A DNA stretch of 64,000 bases from Larimichthys crocea (Eukaryota > Chordata > Actinopteri > Sciaenidae). The stretch's first letter is position 1, and the number at the start of each line of letters is the position of its first letter. The position numbers were made by a program, and so were the translations under genes. Location of the stretch: contig NC_040011.1 in assembly GCF_000972845.2 (NCBI RefSeq), positions 23,363,062 to 23,427,061 of the forward strand, in the 5' to 3' direction. The notes beneath the pieces are model-generated. The model was given only the letters and a program-made list of their open reading frames with translations, did not search any database and was not told the origin of the DNA. Positions 58,502 to 64,000 of the stretch are shown here, one piece after another.

Positions 58502-58766
58502 TTAAAAGACCAGTGTGTAGGATTTAGTGGTATCTCTGTACCGAACCAAAACTTTGAAAGGCCTTATCTAAAACCAGTGTTTAGTTGGTCTGTTCTGGGC
58601 TACTGTAGAAATGGTGGTTCAACATGATTCAATAGAAGAGGATCCCCAATGTTTGTAGACATATTTTCACATGATTACACATGAAAATGAAGATGTGCAT
58701 ATTATTTTCCATCCCTACCATATTCTATAAATAGAATGCCCTGAATATTACGCACTGGACCTTTAA
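58502..58766 (+). mobile_element. MITE, TTAA-flanked, 'GACCAGTGTGTAGGATTTAG' family
   Basis: Left end TTAAAAGACCAGTGTGTAGG and right end GCACTGGACCTTTAA (58,752-58,766) are inverted copies of each other, with TTAA at both edges (58,502-58,505; 58,763-58,766). This is consistent with a piggyBac-type target site. Internal GGGCTACTGTAGAAATGG matches the reverse complement within the 12,106 copy. About 265 bp, non-autonomous. It is better preserved than the 12,106 copy. Confidence 0.7.
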
Positions 58767-59254
58767 TTTAATTAATTTTTCCAGTGTGAACATCCCGATT
58801 CACATGTGGTTTATCAGGGCACAGTTAAACTCCCCTAAAAAAGCAAAACAAATCCAAAAAGATAAGTATAGTTTGTCTATGCTATACAGTCCTGGAGAGG
58901 GCAAAGTCACAGAAAGCACCTTTAATTTAAACACCTTTCCTACACAAGAACATATGTAGTGCTCATACAGCTGTTAGTGGGCGCTATAATAATACAGTTA
59001 GTGCTCAGACCAAAAATGGATTCTAGACCTAAAGCATTGAACTGAAGTTGAACTCACACTTTGCGCTCTGTTAAGTCAGTTTATTTGACAGAAGTAATCC
59101 ATCTTATACACTTGGACCCTGTTTTTTTTCTAAAACTACAGCATGATGTCCACGTGAGACCTTTAGTGATATCTTTAATATCAATCTTTAAATAATATTT
59201 ACATGCAGATCAACTTAAAAAAAAAAGTATTGCAGATAAATAGGTTCAAATCTG
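58767..59254. other. Non-coding, nothing recognised
   Basis: AT-rich sequence between the MITE and the X-box element. No motif cluster seen. Confidence 0.45.
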
Positions 59255-59475
59255 CACTAGGTCATAATAGGAGGGCTACAATGGTATCCGCTTTACCTCG
59301 CTCTATGGAATGACTTTCATGCTTGGCTGCTGTCCAATTTTATCTCCAGGAGTTGCTAGGCGACAGGAAGATTCTCGTTGCAAGTGTGATGGGACGAATA
59401 AATGAATTCTCCAGATCTGTAACTTATTATCTGCTTTCAACATTGTTATAATATGGGTCAATGAAAAAGCAGCTC
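59255..59475 (+). repeat. Paired X-box element, copy A
   Basis: Direct-orientation relative of 62,775-63,006. The core 59,282-59,367 (86 bp) differs from copy B (62,804-62,889) at five positions. The last 42 bases of the core are identical and include TCCAATTTTATCTCC and the X-box-like inverted repeat GTTGCTAGGCGAC (59,352-59,364). Downstream homology continues with AATGAATTCT, GTAACTTATTATC and GGGTCAATGAAA, interrupted by a 12-bp gap relative to copy B. No open frame and no terminal repeats seen. Confidence 0.85.
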
Positions 59476-59999
59476 TGGGAATTGGTGTTTTAGTGCAGCA
59501 GTAGTATACGATGAGGCAGCAAACAGTAACAATGCAGTGGGTGGTGAAACGGTGAAAGACACATGACAGTGTTGTTATTTAAATCTTAAATTGGCACTTG
59601 AGGTCACTAAAAGGTCCACCACAGAAAACCAATGCCAGAACTTTAAGACTGAAAAGTCCCTCTTGTAACTGCAGAAGTTTAAACAGGAAATGTTCCGTGT
59701 AGCAGCCATGAAGTGTGAATTTATGAATTCTCAAGTCAGCTGAAGTCAGTTTAATAGCAATAACTAACTACAGCTGCATAGCATTAGCTGGATCTTAATC
59801 ACCTGCCAGAGGGGAACCTGATACTTCATTCTTTGTGATAACTGCCCTTTAATTAAATTATATATTTTCTGAATAATCTCTGCTTTTTATAAAAAGAAGA
59901 TTTCACAATGTTCTCTTTTCCCATCAAACTCTACAGAGCTGCACTGTAGTGGTGGAGGAAGTATTCAGATCCATCCTTTAGCTGTAAGAACATATCCTC
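59476..59999. other. Non-coding, nothing recognised
   Basis: AT-rich sequence. No similarity to the sequence after copy B could be seen, so the duplication ends near 59,475. Confidence 0.45.
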
Positions 60000-60282
60000 A
60001 TCAGGGTCACAGTGGGGCTGGAGCCTATCCCAGCTGACTTAGGGCCAGAGGAAGGGTACACCCTGGACAAGTTGCATGTCCATCACAGCCCACATAGAGA
60101 CAAACAGCCATTCACACTCACATTACCCAAACACCCAATTTAGAGTCACCAATTAACCTGTAAGTGCATGTCATCTATGCAGACACAGGAAGAACATGCG
60201 AACGGCACGCCAAAAGGCCCCAGTTGAGGTTGGAACCAGGAACCTTCTTGCTGTGAGACGAGAGTGCTAACCACTAGATGTC
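60000..60282 (-). mobile_element. tRNA-headed SINE, near full length
   Basis: Read on the minus strand it begins CATCTAGTGGTTAGCACT (A-box region). It continues with TCTCACAGCAAGAAGG, the B-box GGTTCCAACCT (plus-strand 60,227-60,237), GGTTAATTGGTGACTCTAAA and GTCCAGGGTGTACCC, and ends CAGCTGGGATAGGCTCCAGCC. This is the order of one of the most widespread percomorph SINE-like repeats. Divergence within the B-box and body indicates an old copy. Confidence 0.8.
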
Positions 60283-60990
60283 TTCAGATCCCTGCTCGTA
60301 AATTCAGCACATGCTCGGTAACTATGAAGATAACTTATTCGGTTCCCCACTAAATACTGCTCACTTGTGCTGCTTCTATGGTAAAAACAGCAAAGACATA
60401 ACAATGGCATGAGAGCTTTTTGAACTTCTCTAAGGATCTAGTGCAAGCCAAAATTATTGGAAGCAGCTGCAGCACATTGACAAGTTCAGACATCTAACTG
60501 GGAAGTTTATAGCACCAGAGAACCTACTGACCTGTATATTATTAGACTGAGATTGTTTTGCGTCAGCCCTGAGCTTTAGCTGGGAGCAAGTAACAAAACA
60601 CTATTACACCATTTGTAATGTCCAGCATAGCACTCCCTTCTGATCCAGATGATAAATCACACCAAGGGAAAAAAAAACACACAAAATTATATCAGAACTT
60701 CACGAAACATCAAAAGTTGTTTGTTTTTTCCCCCGAAAGATTTAAAATGTATTTCTGTGGTGTTTTTTCACCATCATACACTAATTTTGACATGTAAATA
60801 ATTGACACCAAGAGTGAACTAGAAAATGAAACAGATTTAATGGGTGTTTTTACTCGCTCTTGTCTCAGTCTCAGACAAAGAGGACTCCGTTTTGTTTCAA
60901 GACCAATCAAGACAACAACTGCAGGGATATCACTAAATTGCTGGTGCATTATCTGATTTCATTTTGATGAGTTAACATAATTACTGTGAC
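60283..60990. other. Non-coding, nothing recognised
   Basis: AT-rich, with no repeat or motif cluster. A 79-codon minus frame at 60,710-60,949 lacks features. Confidence 0.45.
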
Positions 60991-61047
60991 TGGATAGATG
61001 GATGGATGGATGGATGGATGGATGGATGGATGGATGGATGGATGGAT
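60991..61047 (+). repeat. (GGAT)n microsatellite
   Basis: About 14 units of GGAT, with one GATA variant at the left edge. Very common in fish genomes. Confidence 0.93.
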
Positions 61048-61049
61048 TT

Positions 61050-62774
61050 CATGCTCCAAATGCAACCAAAGTGACTTATTTCTAATTTTAAATGTGTGTT
61101 ACTGTTAACTGTAACCACTCTCTGCCCCCCTCATACCAAGAAAGTGAATGTGGGAGGCAGGAGAAGAAGCTGTGGCTGTCTGGAAGGAAATTTGATTTGG
61201 TCTCGGTTTAGGTGGCCTTGACTACAGCACTAGATTGTTGTGTCACATTGTACCATGTAAGTGCAAATGAAACAGTTGGGACAACACTAGGAAACTTGTG
61301 ATTTTCCTGTTACTTGTTTCTGTCGCATTAGACGTGTGTAAACTGACTGTTTGTGTTTGTCTTTAATAAATGAGCACAAAAAATGAATCAGATGATTCAT
61401 GCCAGATTTAACTAATGCTTAAGACATGCTTTCCTTGGATAGGTACACACAGAACAATCATCAGACACTGAAAAAAAATCATTTACATGGAACATCATAT
61501 CACACTAACAATGATACAGAGAAATCCACAAGCACATAAACATCAGCACATTCAGCTGATTCGAGCACGGGGCGATTCTTGCTCAACAGCAATAACTAAT
61601 TCTTGGGAAGTGAAGATAAAGACGGATATTGTGTTTGAGTATTTCATTATCTCAGCACCACTAGACAGCATCAGGTTTTCTGCATTGCCATAGCAGCTCT
61701 CACCAGGGTTGTATCTCCTGTTATGTTAAGTAACTTTGATTAGATCTGCTGATAGAGGGCTTTGCAGGATGTAGCTGTACATAATGCTGAAACAAGCCGA
61801 ACGGCAACAGCTGCACACAGAAACACTCACACAGTTTAGACGTTACGATGCAGTGAATGAGTGGCAACAAAGAGCGTCTTCTGAATAATGATGTTTAAAG
61901 TAAATATAAGAAATCATTTCTTCCTGCTGTGTCCTTTCAGCCAGGTTCATGATCACAGCCTGCAGAAAGCTGCTATCCACATAAGATGCCATTGTTTGTT
62001 GGAAGACGAGGTCTGGACGAAATTGAATTCCTGAAACTATATATAAACAGGGACAAAAGGGACAGATATGAAAAGAAAACAAGTTCCCTGCTGTTGTTGT
62101 ATTTTTATGGACTGCCTAAGAATATGCCAATAATAGTGATAAGCTGAGAATGCCCAGAACCGGGCTGTGACTGAAGCCAAACAGACAAATGTTTGTTTTA
62201 AATGCAGAGCAACATTTTAGGAAAACACACTCTGAGAAATACCAAATGCTCACTGAAGAAGTGTTGAGAATATTCAGTGTTGCTTTTGCAGTGTAGATCT
62301 ATGCATACGCACCAGTGACTTGGAGGATTATTTCAACTGACAGTACATCTGCAGCAGTGAAACAGCCACTGAGAAATAAGCTGATCATGCTGCGCAAGAA
62401 ACTTAATAACCTGTCTGTCTCACTTAAACAGCAACGACTTTTGGTTTCAAATAAATCCTTTGTGAAATTTCAATTACAGCATCAAAGCTGTAATCTGCCC
62501 TCAGAGGGGCAGAGTTGTTATCGCAGGACCCGGCGAATGGTCAGCGCAGCGATGCTGACAGGGAGTTCAATAACACCACACTCGTCATTATGATTCCTTC
62601 CACACGAGTGCTTTTGAATAACACACATATAGGAAGTCACAAAGCAGGTATTCATGTTTTTGTAATGCCTGTTGTCACCGCAGGGGGCAGTAATGTGTTA
62701 AAAATGCATCTATGCCAAAAATCCTTTTCATGTTTTTTCTTCAAATTTTAAAATCAAACCTGCACAAAATCACC
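61050..62774. other. Mixed non-coding, CTCF-like word near the end
   Basis: AT-rich to 62,300, then a more complex piece (62,300-62,700) with GGACCCGGCGAATGG and a 92-codon plus frame lacking recognisable domains. GTCACCGCAGGGGGCAG (62,674-62,690) resembles the CTCF core (reverse CTGCCCCCTGCGGTGAC) and lies about 100 bp upstream of the copy-B element. Confidence 0.35.
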
Positions 62775-63006
62775 AATAGGCCATCTAATGTAAAGGCTAA
62801 AGATGGTATCCTCTTAACCTCGTTCTGTGGAATGACTTTCATGCTTAGCTGCTGTCCAATTTTATCTCCAGGAGTTGCTAGGCGACAGGGGTATCCTCAT
62901 TACAAGTGTATTCTGGAAAATGATGGGACCCGTAAATGAATTCTGCCCATGTGTAACTTATTATCAGTCTTCCACACTGTTGTCATGTGGGTCAATGAAA
63001 GAGAAG
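62775..63006 (+). repeat. Paired X-box element, copy B
   Basis: Partner of 59,255-59,475, in the same orientation 3.5 kb downstream. X-box-like GTTGCTAGGCGAC at 62,874-62,886. Compared with copy A it carries 12 extra bases (TATTCTGGAAAA, 62,907-62,918) and diverges more outside the core. An octamer TTATGCAAAT follows at 63,011-63,020, outside the shared part. No frame or target-site duplication seen. Confidence 0.85.
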
Positions 63007-64000
63007 GATGTTATGCAAATGGACCATTAGGTCATTCACCAGAGCCATTTCAGTATTTGCTTTGTCCTGCCTGGAGAAGCAGAGAGATTAGGTTTGAATG
63101 TTTCAGCTCTATTACACCACGCACAGAGGTTAAGAGCGCTGGTCTTTTAACTATTGTATTTTGATGCCGTTTTTTTTATTCAACTCCATTAGAAAGCAAC
63201 TAAATCAAGAATATTTTTAAATATATATATATTTCAGCAGCCAACCTGGCACCATACAGCAACCCACAGAGAGGTTATGATTACTGCAACTATGAAGAGG
63301 GATGTGTTTTCTGGTCCTACCTATAAACGAACTGTCCAGACCTCAAACATATTATTGTTTTTTTAACATTATTAAATTGACTTATGAAGAAGAGGAATGG
63401 TTTTGAAATGGCCAATTGTTCGAGTCATTCATTTTAAGATGACAATACTGCTTACTACAAGAAGGCATAGAGTAATGTATCTGCATTTCATTGTAAGAGA
63501 AATTACCCTTTAACCTAAATTTGGACCCCTGAGGTCAAGAAGAGGTCATGCTTTCAGAGTACAAAGTCATCTTGTAATCTACTGTAGTGATTACTAGATA
63601 CTCCACAAGGTACTTCTGCAATTATAGTACCAGGCAGTATGTGGAGACACTGTGGAGTGGCTCGGCAAAGTTGAAAAACTATAAATTATTTTCAAATAAT
63701 ATATATCCAAAAATGTATGTTTCAGAGGAAATGCAGTTTAAAAGAGTTGTGAGGCTGACGGTATGTCACAAAAATCTACCAACTATGTCGCAGCTGAGAG
63801 TGTGTGCAAACAACTTAGCAAAAAGCTAAGAAAAAGTTATAGATAAGTGGCTGAAACATCCACGTTCTTCTACTCCAAATGACAGTATGAATGCAAACTT
63901 GTCAGAGGTTGCTGAAAAAAAACAAAGACAGTGAGGCTAAACACTGACAATGTCAGGATGACTTTATCCTGAATGGATTCCCAGGTGCAGCCGTCGATCA
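63007..64000. other. Non-coding, nothing recognised
   Basis: AT-rich sequence to the end of the window with a short (TA)n at 63,220-63,232. An 80-codon frame at 63,587-63,829 has no recognisable product. Confidence 0.45.

Noticed and set aside
60991..61047. CRISPR-like tandem array
   Set aside because: It is a plain (GGAT)n microsatellite without spacers, in eukaryotic DNA.

Overview
The window looks like vertebrate, almost certainly ray-finned fish, nuclear DNA. It is AT-rich, full of (GT)n/(CA)n, (GGAT)n, (TAA)n and (TA)n microsatellites. It carries dispersed repeats that I recognise from memory as typical of spiny-rayed (percomorph) fish: two tRNA-headed SINEs, a pogo/Tigger-type MITE with TA duplications, TTAA-flanked 'GGTCCAGTGTGTAGGATTTAG' MITEs and several LINE/SINE-tail fragments. 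Nothing is bacterial or viral. No operon, CRISPR array, rRNA or tRNA gene was seen.

I could not support a single protein-coding gene. The longest open frames are about 60-160 codons, overlap one another on both strands, often run through microsatellites, and show no domain I recognise. The simplest reading is a gene desert or one very large intron. The non-repeat part alternates between plain AT-rich sequence and about 25 denser, mixed-composition blocks of 150-600 bp. These are rich in homeodomain (TAAT/ATTA), PBX (TGATTGAT, TGATTGACAG), octamer (ATGCAAAT), SOX (AACAAT), RFX X-box and CTCF-like words. They resemble the conserved non-coding enhancers that surround developmental regulators. 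Conservation cannot be tested here, so those calls carry low confidence, and I cannot name the neighbouring gene.

Layout. 1-5.3 kb: enhancer-like blocks, one small CpG-rich cluster (1.37-1.52 kb) and two repeat fragments. 5.3-12 kb: GT repeats, blocks at 6.75-7.26 and 10.54-11.64 kb, and an unexplained multi-ORF stretch at 7.9-8.6 kb. 12.1-12.55 kb: MITE. 14-20 kb: several blocks, then a 20-bp perfect palindrome (19.46 kb). 20-23 kb: cluster of repeats (MITE, purine tract, pogo MITE, SINE/LINE-like fragment). 24-32 kb: the densest run of enhancer-like blocks. 35-52 kb: scattered blocks, an X-box at 35.5 kb, a repeat carrying another X-box at 45.5 kb, a CpG-rich block at 45.9-46.2 kb, a run of 47 G at 50.35 kb and a CTCF-like site at 51.8 kb. 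52-64 kb: mostly AT-rich and repeat-rich, with two SINEs.

The most interesting item is a pair of related elements at 59.26-59.48 and 62.78-63.0 kb. They share an 86-bp core (81 identical), including 42 consecutive identical bases ending just after the perfect X-box-like word GTTGCTAGGCGAC, on more diverged flanks. This could be a locally duplicated regulatory element or an old repeat family carrying an RFX site.
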